A stretch of DNA of 64,000 nt from JABDIP01 sp965227455 (lineage in GTDB: Bacteria > Pseudomonadota > Alphaproteobacteria > DSM-16000 > Inquilinaceae): NCBI GenBank assembly GCA_965227455.1, contig OZ245752.1, positions 5,332,001-5,396,000 of the forward strand, given 5' to 3'. The notes below the pieces were generated by a model, which made no database searches, was not told where the DNA came from, and saw only the letters and a list, made by a program, of their open reading frames with translations. The position numbers and the translations under genes are program-made. The stretch's first letter is position 1; the number at the start of each line of letters is the position of its first letter. Shown here piece after piece: positions 45,623 to 55,000 of this stretch.

Positions 45623-46528
45623 ATGAGGATCGGGATCGATCTCGGCGGTACAAAGATCGAGGCGATCGCTCTGAACGAGGACGGCCGGGAACTGGGCCGG
45701 CATCGCGTGCCCACGCCGCGTTTCGACTATCAGGGGTCCATCGACGCCATCGCCGGGCTGGTCGAACGGCTGGAGGCGGAGACCGGAGAGCGGGGAACGG
45801 TCGGTGTCGGGATGCCGGGCGCGCTGTCGCCGGTCACTGGGCTGGTGAAGAACGCCAATTCGACCTGGCTGATAGACACCGCATTCGACCGCGATCTGTC
45901 GGCCGCCCTGGATCGGCCGGTGATCTGCGTGAACGACGCCAACTGCCTGGCGGTTTCGGAGGCGGTCGACGGTGCCGCGGCCGGGGCCGGCGTGGTCTTC
46001 GCTGCCATTCTGGGCACCGGCGTCGGCGCCGGCATCGCCATCGATGGCCGGGCCCATGTCGGCGGCAATGCGATCGGCGGCGAATGGGGACACATCCCGC
46101 TGCCTTGGGCGAAGGACGATGAGCTTCCAGGGCCAAATTGCTATTGCGGCAAGACCGGATGCCTGGAGACCTGGGTGTCCGGCACCGGCCTCCAGGACGA
46201 TTTCGAGCGCGTCACGGGCGAGCGGCCCAGCGGCGCGGAAATCGTCGCCCGGGCCGAGAGCGGGAACGCCGAGGCCGAGGCCGCGCTCGCCCGATACGAA
46301 GACCGGCTGGCACGCGGACTGGCCGCGATCATCACAGTGCTGGATCCGGACGTGATCGTGTTCGGCGGCGGCATGTCGAATGTCGAGCGGCTGTACCGCT
46401 CGGTGCCGGAGAAGCTGCCGCAATGGGTCTTCGGCGGGGAATCGGCAACGCCGATCCGCCGCGCAAAGCACGGCGACTCAAGCGGCGTACGGGGTGCGGC
46501 CTGGCTGTGGCCGCCGGGAGGAGACTGA
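45623..46528 (+). CDS. ROK-family sugar kinase (fructokinase/N-acetylglucosamine kinase-like)
   Basis: A 301-residue sugar kinase. The ATP-binding motif is IGIDLGGTKIEAI at residues 2-14. The ROK signature follows in VGVGMPGALSP, VNDANCLAVSEA, AAILGTGVGAGIAI and the zinc-binding GHIPLPW ... CYCGKTGCLETWVSG. Such enzymes phosphorylate a hexose at C-6, with fructose or mannose likely (Mak-like). A GAGGGGGAG sequence lies about nine bases before the ATG. It is divergent from the gntR-led operon and probably phosphorylates the sugar imported by it. Confidence 0.87.
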   Translation: MRIGIDLGGTKIEAIALNEDGRELGRHRVPTPRFDYQGSIDAIAGLVERLEAETGERGTVGVGMPGALSPVTGLVKNANSTWLIDTAFDRDLSAALDRPVICVNDANCLAVSEAVDGAAAGAGVVFAAILGTGVGAGIAIDGRAHVGGNAIGGEWGHIPLPWAKDDELPGPNCYCGKTGCLETWVSGTGLQDDFERVTGERPSGAEIVARAESGNAEAEAALARYEDRLARGLAAIITVLDPDVIVFGGGMSNVERLYRSVPEKLPQWVFGGESATPIRRAKHGDSSGVRGAAWLWPPGGD

Positions 46529-46541
46529 ACGGATAGACCGG

Positions 46542-46910
46542 TCAGTTGCGGTCCATATCCTCGGGGTCATCGAGATAGAAATTGGCAACCCAGCCGGCGA
46601 GCACGTGTTCGCAGGCGTTGTTGACGCATTGCGGCGTGCCGACGAACACCCATTGGCCCCTGCGGTCGCCGATGGTCACTTCGCGGCCCATTTCCAGCGC
46701 CGCGACCTGGTCGCCCGGGTTCAACTGGGTGATGACCGGCGCTCCGATCCTGGGATCCGCTCGCACGTTCAGCGGGCCGGCATTGACCCGCCACCATTGG
46801 CCTTCATAACGGTCATAGCTGGATCGCTTGATCTGGTCTGCCAGGGCCGGCGAGGCGATCAGGGACATCGCCGCGAGGGCCGCGAGGGTGAGTGCCGGAA
46901 GCCTGTTCAT
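46542..46910 (-). CDS. Exported SH3-domain protein
   Basis: A 122-residue periplasmic protein with a signal peptide ending ASPALAD and one bacterial SH3 domain (WWRVNAGPLNVRADPRIGAP, ITQLNPGDQVAAL, QWVFVG). Two Cys in QCVNNACE may form a disulfide. SH3b domains often bind peptidoglycan. No function is known here. The gene converges on the ROK kinase with a 13-base gap. Confidence 0.78.
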   Translation of the reverse strand: MNRLPALTLAALAAMSLIASPALADQIKRSSYDRYEGQWWRVNAGPLNVRADPRIGAPVITQLNPGDQVAALEMGREVTIGDRRGQWVFVGTPQCVNNACEHVLAGWVANFYLDDPEDMDRN

Positions 46911-47074
46911 GATGGGACCTCTGCCTGTGCCGAATGAACCGTCGGCACTCTATGCCGCAACCCTTTCGGAAAGGTGACCGGTCCGATGGCCGCGGGCGTC
47001 GGGTTCGCCTTGCGGCGACGGTCCGGCGGCGATAGGTATGGGCGCCTGAAATTCCAGCATCCAGGAGACCTCCC

Positions 47075-48577
47075 ATGAACCGCGATGCGGTATTCGCCAG
47101 CCTGGGACTCGGCAAGGCCGCTCTCTCCGGCGGTAGCTTGCCGGTGACATCGCCGATCGACGGGGCCGAGATCGCCCGCGTTTCCGAGCACACCACAGCC
47201 GATGTGGATGCCGCCATCGAGCGGGCCGTGGCGGCGTTCGCGACCTGGCGGGCCGTTCCCGGACCGCGCCGTGGCGACCTGGTGCGGCTGTTCGGCGAAG
47301 AGTTGCGGGCCAACAAGGAGGCGCTCGGCCGGCTGGTGACCCTGGAGTGTGGCAAGATCTTCCAGGAGGGCCTCGGCGAGGTCCAGGAGATGATCGACAT
47401 CTGCGACTTCGCCGTCGGATTGTCGCGCCAGCTCTATGGCCTGACGATCGCCTCGGAACGGCCCGGCCATCGCATGAGCGAGACCTGGCAGCCGCTGGGG
47501 CCGGTCGGCGTGATCAGCGCCTTCAATTTCCCGGTCGCGGTGTGGAGCTGGAACACCGCCCTGGCGATCGCCTGCGGCGATCCGGTTATCTGGAAGCCCT
47601 CGGAGAAGACGCCGCTCACCGCCCTCGCCTGCCAGGCGCTGTTCAACAAGGCGCTGGCGCGGTTCGGCGATGCGCCGGAGGGGTTGCTGTCGGTGCTCAT
47701 CGGCGGGCGCGAGATCGGCGAGCGGCTGGTCGACGATCCGCGGGTGCCGCTGATCAGCGCTACGGGCAGCACCGCCATGGGACGGCAGGTCGGCCCCCGG
47801 GTGGCGGCGCGCATGGGCCGGTCGCTGCTGGAGTTGGGCGGTAACAACGCGATGATCGTCGCGCCCTCGGCCGATCTCGATCTCGCGGTGCGGGCCATAC
47901 TGTTCTCCGCCGTCGGAACCTGCGGCCAGCGCTGCACGACCCTGCGGCGGCTGATGGTGCATGACAGCATCTATGACCGCCTGGTGCCGGCGCTGAAGAA
48001 GGCCTATGGCGCGGTGCGGATCGGCGATCCGCTGGCGGCGGAGACGCTGGTCGGTCCGCTGATCGACGGGGCCGCATTCGAGCGCATGCAGGCGGCGTTG
48101 GACGCCGCCCGCGCCGATGGCGGCACCGTGACCGGGGGCGAGCAGGTGAATGGCGGGGTGCCGGATGGCGGCTGCTATGTCTCGCCGGCCATCGTCGAAA
48201 TGCCGGGACAGACCGACATCGTGCGCGACGAGACCTTCGCCCCGATCCTCTATGTCATGCGCTACTCCGCGCTGGACGAGGCCATGGCGATGCATAACGG
48301 TGTGCCCCAGGGCCTGGCGTCGTGCATTTTCACCACGGACATACGCGAAGCCGAGACCTTCCTGTCCGCCGCCGGCAGCGATTGCGGCATCGCCAACGTG
48401 AATATCGGGCCGAGTGGGGCGGAGATCGGCGGCGCGTTCGGTGGCGAGAAGGATACCGGCGGCGGCCGGGAATCCGGCTCCGACGCCTGGAAGGCCTATA
48501 TGCGGCGGCAGACCCAGACGGTGAATTATTCCCGCGAGTTGCCGCTGGCGCAGGGAATCGAATTCAATCTTGATTAG
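47075..48577 (+). CDS. amaB: Aldehyde dehydrogenase of the ALDH7 type (alpha-aminoadipic semialdehyde/P6C dehydrogenase)
   Basis: A 500-residue NAD-dependent aldehyde dehydrogenase. ALDH7 (antiquitin) features are WQPLGPVGVISAFNFPVAVW, the WKPSEKTPLTA cofactor segment, LLELGGNNAMIVAP with the catalytic Glu and the catalytic Cys in GTCGQRCTTLRR. The C-terminal EKDTGGGRESGSDAWKAYMR is typical. The family oxidises L-2-aminoadipate 6-semialdehyde in lysine degradation, converting it to 2-aminoadipate. AGGAG lies seven bases before the ATG. No other lysine-degradation gene is adjacent, so the pathway assignment rests on family alone. Confidence 0.85.
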   Translation: MNRDAVFASLGLGKAALSGGSLPVTSPIDGAEIARVSEHTTADVDAAIERAVAAFATWRAVPGPRRGDLVRLFGEELRANKEALGRLVTLECGKIFQEGLGEVQEMIDICDFAVGLSRQLYGLTIASERPGHRMSETWQPLGPVGVISAFNFPVAVWSWNTALAIACGDPVIWKPSEKTPLTALACQALFNKALARFGDAPEGLLSVLIGGREIGERLVDDPRVPLISATGSTAMGRQVGPRVAARMGRSLLELGGNNAMIVAPSADLDLAVRAILFSAVGTCGQRCTTLRRLMVHDSIYDRLVPALKKAYGAVRIGDPLAAETLVGPLIDGAAFERMQAALDAARADGGTVTGGEQVNGGVPDGGCYVSPAIVEMPGQTDIVRDETFAPILYVMRYSALDEAMAMHNGVPQGLASCIFTTDIREAETFLSAAGSDCGIANVNIGPSGAEIGGAFGGEKDTGGGRESGSDAWKAYMRRQTQTVNYSRELPLAQGIEFNLD

Positions 48578-48625
48578 GCGGCGCTCGGCCTTTGGGCCGT
48601 CAGCCGGATTTCAGTTGGGGAAAAC

Positions 48626-49801
48626 ATGACGCAGCTGCAGGACTTCTGGGCCCTGGTCGTCGACGTCTGGAACAACGGCTTTCTGGGCATCGACATCGGG
48701 GAAATCCTGATCGCAATTGCAATCCTTCTCGGGTTCCTGGTGTTCCGCCGCCTGTTCACCCGGATCGTGCTGGCCCGTCTGAAGGCCTGGACCAAGCGCA
48801 CCAAGAACAACGCCGACGAGAAGATCATCCACGCTCTGGAAGGTCCGATCCGGTTCATTCCGCTGGTGCTGGGCGTCTTCGTGGCCACGGAATACCTGTC
48901 GCTGGAGGGCAGCCTGGCGATCGGGGCCGAGAACCTGGTCCGATCGCTGATCGCCTACACCATCTTCTGGGCCTTCCATCAGCTGGTCGAGCCGATGAGC
49001 TTCGTGCTGGGGCGGCTGGAACGGGTGTTCTCGCCGGAGATGATCGACTGGCTGAAAAAGGCCATCAAGGTGGCCTTCATCTTCATCGGCGTCGCCACGA
49101 TCCTGGAGATCTGGGGCATTCAGGTCGGGCCGATCATCGCCGGCCTGGGCCTGCTGGGCGTGGCCGTAGCGCTGGGCGCCCAGGATCTGTTCAAGAACCT
49201 GATCGCCGGCATCCTGATCCTGGCCGAGAAACGCTTCAACCGGGGCGACTGGATCCGGGTCGACGGCGTCGTCGAGGGCACGGTGGAGACCATCGGTTTC
49301 CGCTCCACCCTGGTGCGCCGCTTCGACAAGGCGCCGGTGCATGTGCCCAATTCCAAGCTGTCGGACAATGCGGTCACCAATTTCAGCCGCATGACCCACC
49401 GCCGCATCTATTGGAAGATCGGCGTGGAGTACCGCACAAGCGTCGATCAGTTGCGGCAGATCCGCGACGGCATCGAGAGCTACGTCCTGGGCAGCGACGA
49501 ATTCGCCAAGCCGCCGGCGGTGTCAACCTTCGTGCGTATCGACAGCTTCAACGACAGCTCCATCGACATCATGTTGTACTGCTTCACGATCACCACCAAC
49601 TGGGGCGAGTGGCTGGAGATCAAGGAGCGGCTTGCCTACCGCATCAAGGAGATCGTCGAGGGCGCGGGCAGCGGCTTCGCCTTTCCAAGCCAGTCGCTTT
49701 ATGTCGAGACGGTGCCGTCGGAGACGCCCGAGGCCTTCGTTCCGCCTACAGCCAAGCCCACGCCGGCAAAGGCCCGCAAGCCGAAACCGGTGGAGGCCTG
49801 A
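48626..49801 (+). CDS. MscS-family mechanosensitive channel
   Basis: A 391-residue membrane channel. Four or five membrane segments lie in residues 20-185, and the last (pore) helix is the Gly/Ala-rich IIAGLGLLGVAVALGAQDLF followed by KNLIAGILILAEKRFNRGDWI. The cytoplasmic vestibule domain follows (FRSTLVRRFDKAPVHVPNSK, YWKIGVEYRTS). Such channels release osmolytes during hypo-osmotic shock. The C-terminus is Pro/Lys-rich (PTAKPTPAKARKPKPVEA). It follows the ALDH gene by 48 bases on the same strand. Confidence 0.87.
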   Translation: MTQLQDFWALVVDVWNNGFLGIDIGEILIAIAILLGFLVFRRLFTRIVLARLKAWTKRTKNNADEKIIHALEGPIRFIPLVLGVFVATEYLSLEGSLAIGAENLVRSLIAYTIFWAFHQLVEPMSFVLGRLERVFSPEMIDWLKKAIKVAFIFIGVATILEIWGIQVGPIIAGLGLLGVAVALGAQDLFKNLIAGILILAEKRFNRGDWIRVDGVVEGTVETIGFRSTLVRRFDKAPVHVPNSKLSDNAVTNFSRMTHRRIYWKIGVEYRTSVDQLRQIRDGIESYVLGSDEFAKPPAVSTFVRIDSFNDSSIDIMLYCFTITTNWGEWLEIKERLAYRIKEIVEGAGSGFAFPSQSLYVETVPSETPEAFVPPTAKPTPAKARKPKPVEA

Positions 49802-49826
49802 ATCCGCTGTCGCGGCGCGGAGGACC

Positions 49827-50555
49827 TCAGCGCAGCTCTTCCGCGATGATCTGGCGCACGATCGGCATGGCGACCGACTCGCTCATGCCGGACCGCAGGC
49901 GAGGGTCGTAGAGGATCTCGAGCATCACGACGTCGAGTTCGGTCAGCCGGTCGGCCCCGCCCCAGCTTGCGAAGGACGTGTCCGAGCGTCCGTCGATATC
50001 GCCGAACAGGCCGAGCGCCTGGGTCATCTCCTGGACGATGCACAGGCGGTTCTTGCGTTCCGGCAGGTCCTGCAGAATGAAGGCCATGGCGAAAGGATCG
50101 TGGCCCGGGCCGGAGACACCGGCAAAGCACTCACTGCGGAAGAAGCCCGGCCAGTTGAGCCTGTCGCCGCCGACCGCCCAATTGTCGAGATAGGGCTGTA
50201 ACTCCTCCTCGTTTCCGAACAGCACCACGAGGTTGGGATCGACCGGATCGACGCTGACCGGCAGCCCTGTGACCTGGCCGAGCAGTTCCGCGTGTTCGCG
50301 GACCATCCGCCGCTGGTCCTTGGTCGCCCCTTCGGTGTGGACACGGATCGGCGCGGTCCACTTATAGAGCTCGCGCGGCATCCCCATGTCGTCGCGGAAC
50401 CCGACCAGAAGAAATCGCTCATCGAGTTCAATGGGCGGCTGGGAGTTGCAGCCTGGTAGGATAATCGCGGCCACCAGACTCGAAGCGATCGCCACCGACC
50501 GGATTCGGCGAGCGGCGCTCGGGATACTTGCGCGTTCCGGCTGTACCTTACTCAT
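49827..50555 (-). CDS. DUF2927 lipoprotein
   Basis: A 242-residue protein with a lipoprotein signal: hydrophobic IASSLVAAIILPGC, with Cys near residue 36. The DUF2927 pattern is visible in ELYKWTAPIRVHTEGAT, ECFAGVSG and CIVQEMTQALGLFGD. The His/Glu residues of a zinc-metalloprotease-like HExxH are not seen; QEMTQ stands there. Its function is unknown. A TATAAT box (50562-50567 on the minus strand) ends only six bases before the ATG, so the transcript may start at the start codon. Confidence 0.8.
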   Translation of the reverse strand: MSKVQPERASIPSAARRIRSVAIASSLVAAIILPGCNSQPPIELDERFLLVGFRDDMGMPRELYKWTAPIRVHTEGATKDQRRMVREHAELLGQVTGLPVSVDPVDPNLVVLFGNEEELQPYLDNWAVGGDRLNWPGFFRSECFAGVSGPGHDPFAMAFILQDLPERKNRLCIVQEMTQALGLFGDIDGRSDTSFASWGGADRLTELDVVMLEILYDPRLRSGMSESVAMPIVRQIIAEELR

Positions 50556-50561
50556 CCTGTC

Positions 50562-50567
50562 ATTATA
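50562..50567 (-). promoter_or_regulatory. -10 box directly before the DUF2927 start codon
   Basis: Consensus TATAAT on the minus strand. The predicted start point coincides with the A of the ATG at 50555. A weak -35 (TTGGCG) is 19 bases upstream. If used, the mRNA would be leaderless. Confidence 0.45.
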
Positions 50568-50689
50568 CTACCGGTGCGGGAGTTGACGCCAAGAGCCCGA
50601 AGGCAATTCGGGCCGCGAAAAGGCATTTCAGATTGCGGCCTGCGGGTAGCGCGGGACACTGTGGCTCGACAAGAGGGGCGATTTTGACC

Positions 50690-51256
50690 ATGGAGTGTAT
50701 TCGGAGATTGGCCGGCGGCATTGGCGCCGGGTCGCGGGTCGTTGCGATTGTTGCCGGCCTGATTGCGGTGTCGGGTCTGCCCGGCACGGCGCAGGCGCAG
50801 GAGCCGGTGGATTGCGACAATCTGAATATCGAGCTGGCGGAGATGTTCATCAGCCCGATCTGCTACAAGACGCGGTTTCGGGGCAGTGGCACGATTGGCC
50901 GGTCCGAGAGCATCCACGGCGAGACGCCCGACTACCTGATCAACTTCCAGTTCGCCCGGTCGGGGGCCGGCTACACCTATCTGTCGTCCATCGATTTCCC
51001 TGACCTGATGGACTATTACGGGTTGTCCGGCAATCTCAAGATCCTTGGCGCCGAGGGCGATGCCGGCGATGGCTTCGACTATGTCTCGATCGGCGGCGAC
51101 GGGCTCGACAGCTGCATCCTCTTTCTCAAGCAGACCCGGCCGATCCGAAGCGGATATCGGGCGCGATACTACGGCATCGCCTGCGACAAGCGACGGCAGG
51201 GAGAATACCGGCCGGAGGAAGCCGCGGCTCTCCTCGATCTCATCAAGAACTACTAG
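50690..51256 (+). CDS. Exported protein of unknown function
   Basis: A 188-residue protein with a signal peptide ending GTAQAQ and a Cys-containing mature part (VDCDNLNIELAEMF, SPICYKTRFRG, DSCILFLKQT, YGIACDKRR), so two disulfides are likely. I do not recognise a domain. GAGGGG lies about 10 bases before the chosen ATG at 50690; in-frame starts further upstream are inside non-coding sequence. It is divergent from the DUF2927 gene. Confidence 0.68.
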   Translation: MECIRRLAGGIGAGSRVVAIVAGLIAVSGLPGTAQAQEPVDCDNLNIELAEMFISPICYKTRFRGSGTIGRSESIHGETPDYLINFQFARSGAGYTYLSSIDFPDLMDYYGLSGNLKILGAEGDAGDGFDYVSIGGDGLDSCILFLKQTRPIRSGYRARYYGIACDKRRQGEYRPEEAAALLDLIKNY

Positions 51257-51294
51257 GGCGAACTCGACCCACGCCAGCCGGACAGGCCGCCGCT

Positions 51295-51621
51295 TCAGTC
51301 GGCGGCCTGTGCGCGCGATGCGGAGTCAGGGCTGCAGTAGAGATCGTGCAGGGTCTGGATGACCGTGCGGGCCTCGTCGCCCTTCAGCGAATAATAGATG
51401 GTCTGGGCGTCGCGGCGGGTCTCGACCAACCCGTCATGGCGCAGCCGCGCCAAATGTTGCGACAGGGCCGATTGGCTCAGATCGACGATGCTTTCCATCT
51501 GGCCAACGGAAAGTTCGCCCTCCGCCAGCGAACAAAGGATAAGAAGGCGCCGTTCATTGCTCATGGCCTTGAGCAATGTGCTCGCCTTCAGAGCGTTTGC
51601 TTTCAGCTCGGCGGTGTTCAT
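51295..51621 (-). CDS. ArsR-family repressor of the persulfide-sensing type (BigR/SqrR/YgaV-like)
   Basis: A 108-residue winged-helix repressor. The core has NERRLLILCSLAEGELSVGQ and LSQSALSQHLARLRHDGLVE with the wing RRDAQTIYYSL. Two Cys, C30 and C96, are exactly 66 residues apart, as are the two sulfur-sensing Cys (41 and 107) of SqrR/BigR. Alignment of LILC and LYC segments also agrees, so sensing of sulfane sulfur by a Cys-Cys polysulfide bridge is likely. The start is the ATG at 51621. It is divergent from tusA, a persulfide carrier, which supports the assignment. Confidence 0.8.
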   Translation of the reverse strand: MNTAELKANALKASTLLKAMSNERRLLILCSLAEGELSVGQMESIVDLSQSALSQHLARLRHDGLVETRRDAQTIYYSLKGDEARTVIQTLHDLYCSPDSASRAQAAD

Positions 51622-51778
51622 TGGGTCAACTTCAGCAATGTCGGGTTGCAGGTCAAGCACTAGCAGCACAATCGCAGCGGCGCCATTGTCTCCTGTCCGG
51701 GGCAGGCATGGCAATGCGCGGCAGCCGGACCTAATCTGGCGCTTGGGAGCGGAAGCAAATCGATAGGAAGGCGACGCC

Positions 51779-52012
51779 GTGTCCGAACCGGTGACCCAAC
51801 TCGATGCCCGGGATCTGATCTGTCCGATCCCGGTGCTGAAGGCCAGAAAGGCCCTGAATGCGCTGCCGGCGGGCGCGGTGCTCGAGGTGCTGGCGACCGA
51901 CCCGGCCGCGCCGAAGGACTTCGCCGCCTTCTGCGAGGCCACGGGCAATGTGCTGCTGTCGACGAGCACGGTCGACGGCGCAACGAAGTTCAGGATCGAG
52001 AAGGCCGGTTGA
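51779..52012 (+). CDS. TusA-family sulfurtransferase
   Basis: A 77-residue TusA/SirA-like protein with the signature CPIPVLKARKAL, where Cys15 carries the persulfide. GTG start with AGGAAGG eight bases upstream. Such proteins pass sulfane sulfur to acceptors in sulfur oxidation, tRNA thiolation or cofactor synthesis. The divergent ArsR-type gene probably represses it. Its stop codon abuts the 3' end of the RND pump gene. Confidence 0.85.
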   Translation: MSEPVTQLDARDLICPIPVLKARKALNALPAGAVLEVLATDPAAPKDFAAFCEATGNVLLSTSTVDGATKFRIEKAG

Positions 52013-55000
52013 CTACTCCGCCGCCGCCGGCTGCTCCCCATGCGGATCCGCGGCCTTGGGCGGCGCCGGCAGTTCTGCAGGTTGCTTGGGCACGGATTTC
52101 CGGCGGCCCTCGATGGCGCCCATGAAGACGGTCATCAGCGGCGGCACGATCAGCAGGGTCAGCACCGCCGACAGACTCAACCCGCCGACCACGACCGAGC
52201 CCAGCCCGCGATAGAGCTCCGAACCCGCACCCGGGAACAGCACCAACGGCAGCATTCCGAACACGCTGGTCAGGGTCGACATGAAGATCGGCCGCACCCG
52301 GTTGCGGGTCGCCTCGATGATGGCGTCGTCGATTGCCATGCCGTCGGACCGGTAGTGGTACAGGCTCTGATGCACCAGCAGGATGGCGTTGTTGACCACG
52401 ATTCCGATCAGAATGACGAAACCGAGCAGGGTCAGCATGTCCAGCGACTGCAGCACGAACTGGTTCAGGACCACCAGCCCGGCGATGCCGCCGGCCGCCG
52501 CCATCGGCACCGAGATCATGATGATCAGCGGATAGGCGAAGCTCTCGAACAGCACCGCCATCACCAGATAGACGATCACCAGCGCCAGGATCAGATCCAG
52601 GACCATGGCGTTCCAGGTGACGTTCAGCTTGTCTGCAGTCCCGGACAGGTTGAGCGACACGCCCGGCGGCAGACCCTGTTCGGTCAGCGGTGCGATGACC
52701 TGCTCGTTGACGATGCCGATCGCCGCCTCGAGCGGGATGTTGTCGGCCGGAATCAGCGACAGGGTGACGGTTCGGATCCGCTCGCGATGGCGTATCTCGG
52801 TCGGGCCGGAGGTGACGCCGACTTGGGCCAGGGCCTCGACCGGGACGATGGCGCCGTCGCCGGTGACCACCGGAATGGCGGCGATGCCCTGGGTCTGCTC
52901 GACCAGCGATGGCGGTCCCATCAGGGTCAGGTCGATGCGCTTGCCGTCAACGGTGATCTCGGCGACCCGCAGGCCGTCGTTGAAGGCGTCGATGGTCGCC
53001 CCCAGCTCGCTTGCGGTCACGCCGTTATCGGCCAGCCGGGTCGGGTCGGGGATGACCCGGACCTCCGGCGCGCCCAGCTCCAGGCCCGGGATCGGCCGGA
53101 ACCGGTTGCCCTCGTTTCCGGGCAAGGCCTGGGTCAGGCGTCCGGTCGCCTGCAGCGCGACCCCGAGGATCGTCTCGAGATCGCCGCCTGAGACATCGAG
53201 TTCGATCGATCGCGATCCGCCGATGCCGCGTCCGAACAGCGACAGCTGGTTCATGAAGCCGAAGGTGCCGGGCTCGGCGAAGATCGGGCCACTTAGCACC
53301 GGAATCAGCTCTCCGGCTCGGCGTTCCTCCACAGCAGAAGCACCGATGAAGGAATTAGCCTGGAACGACACGAAGAAGAAATGCCGGATCTTCGGCGGCC
53401 CGCCGGGTTCCGAGTCCGGTCCGGTCTCGCTGGCCCATAGCGGCCGGACCGCATTCTCCAGATTCTGGCCGATCTGGGTGCTGGTGGCGAGGTTGTAGCC
53501 TGGCGGCGGCAGCACGAAACCGAAGATGAAGTTGCGGTTGCCGTTGGGCAGGTATTCCAGATCGGGGCGGAATATCCAGGTCACGCTTATGGCGGCCATC
53601 GAAACCGCGGCGACGACCAGTAGGGCAAGCGCTCGGTTGCCCACTACGCGGCGGGTGAAGCCGATCACCCCAGCCAGGAAGGCGCGCGCGAAGGTGTCGA
53701 TCACGGGCAGCCGGATCCTCTTCTCGGCATCCGTGTTGGCGCCGTTCAGGAGACGCGAAGAGAGCGCGGGAATGACCGTGACGGCGACCAGCAGCGACAG
53801 GATGACCGAGACCGAGATTGCCACGGCGATGTCGCGGAACAGCTGCCCGACCTCCAACTTCATCACCAGGATCGGGATGAACACCATGACCGTCGTCAGG
53901 GCCGACACCAGCACCGCGCCCCAGACCTGCCGGGCGCCCTCAAAGGCGGCCTTGCGGGCCGAATGCCCCGATTGGCGGAGCCGGTAGATGTTCTCCAGCA
54001 CGACGATGGCGGCATCGACGACCATGCCCACGGCGAAGGCGATGCCGGCCAGGGATATCACATTGATGGATCGGCCAAGCGCCGCCATGGCCACGAAGGA
54101 TCCGATCACCGATACCGGGATCGCCAGCGCCACCACCAGGGTCGCCCGGCCGGACCGCAGGAAGGTCAGCAGGACTACGACGGCCAGCAGGCCGCCATAG
54201 AGAATGTTCTTCTGGACCAGGTCGATGGCCGAGTTGATGTAGTCGGTCTCGTCATAGAGCTGGCGCATCACAAGTTGCTGATCCGGTATCGGACCGGCGT
54301 TCAGCTCGTCCAACGCGATGTGGATCTGCTCCATGACCTCGATGACGTTGGCGCCGGTCTCCCGCTGGGCGTTGATCGCCAGCGCCGGCACGCCGAGGAA
54401 CCGGATGCGGGCCCCGGGCTCCTTGTAGTCGAACCGGACATCGGCGACGTCGTCGACGGTCACCCGGCCGATGCCGCCATCGGACTCGGTCCGGCTGCGG
54501 ATCAGCACCTGCCGGACCTGGTCCAGCTCCGCGAAATCGCCATCGGTCCGGACCACGTAGCGGCGCTTGCCTTCCTCCACATCGCCGGCGGAGATCGAAA
54601 CATTGGCCTCGCGCAAGGCCGAGACGATCTCCGGAATCGTCATCCGGTATCGGGCCAGCCGGATCGGATCGACGACGATCTGCATCTCCCGGTCGCTGCC
54701 GCCGAACGCGCCGACGCCGGAGACGCCGGGCACCCGCTCCAGCCGCTCCTTCACCACGTCGTCGATGAATTCGCCATAGGTATGGATCGGCCGGTCATTG
54801 CCCTCCGCCCGCACGATCGAGAACCAGGCGATCGCATTGTCGTTGGCGTCGGACGTGGCGATGGTCGGCTCGTCGGCCTCGTCGGGATAGCCATTCACCC
54901 GGTCGAGACGATTGGCCGTCAGCAGCAGGGCCCGATCCATATTGGTGTCGATGTTGAAGGTCAGGGTGATCTGGCCCTGCCCGGTGCTGGAGCTCGACAC

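Noticed and set aside
53980..54060. Single Asp instead of the Asp pair in the RND fourth helix
   Set aside because: The VDAAIVVLENI form is common in HAE1-type pumps, so it is not a notable loss.
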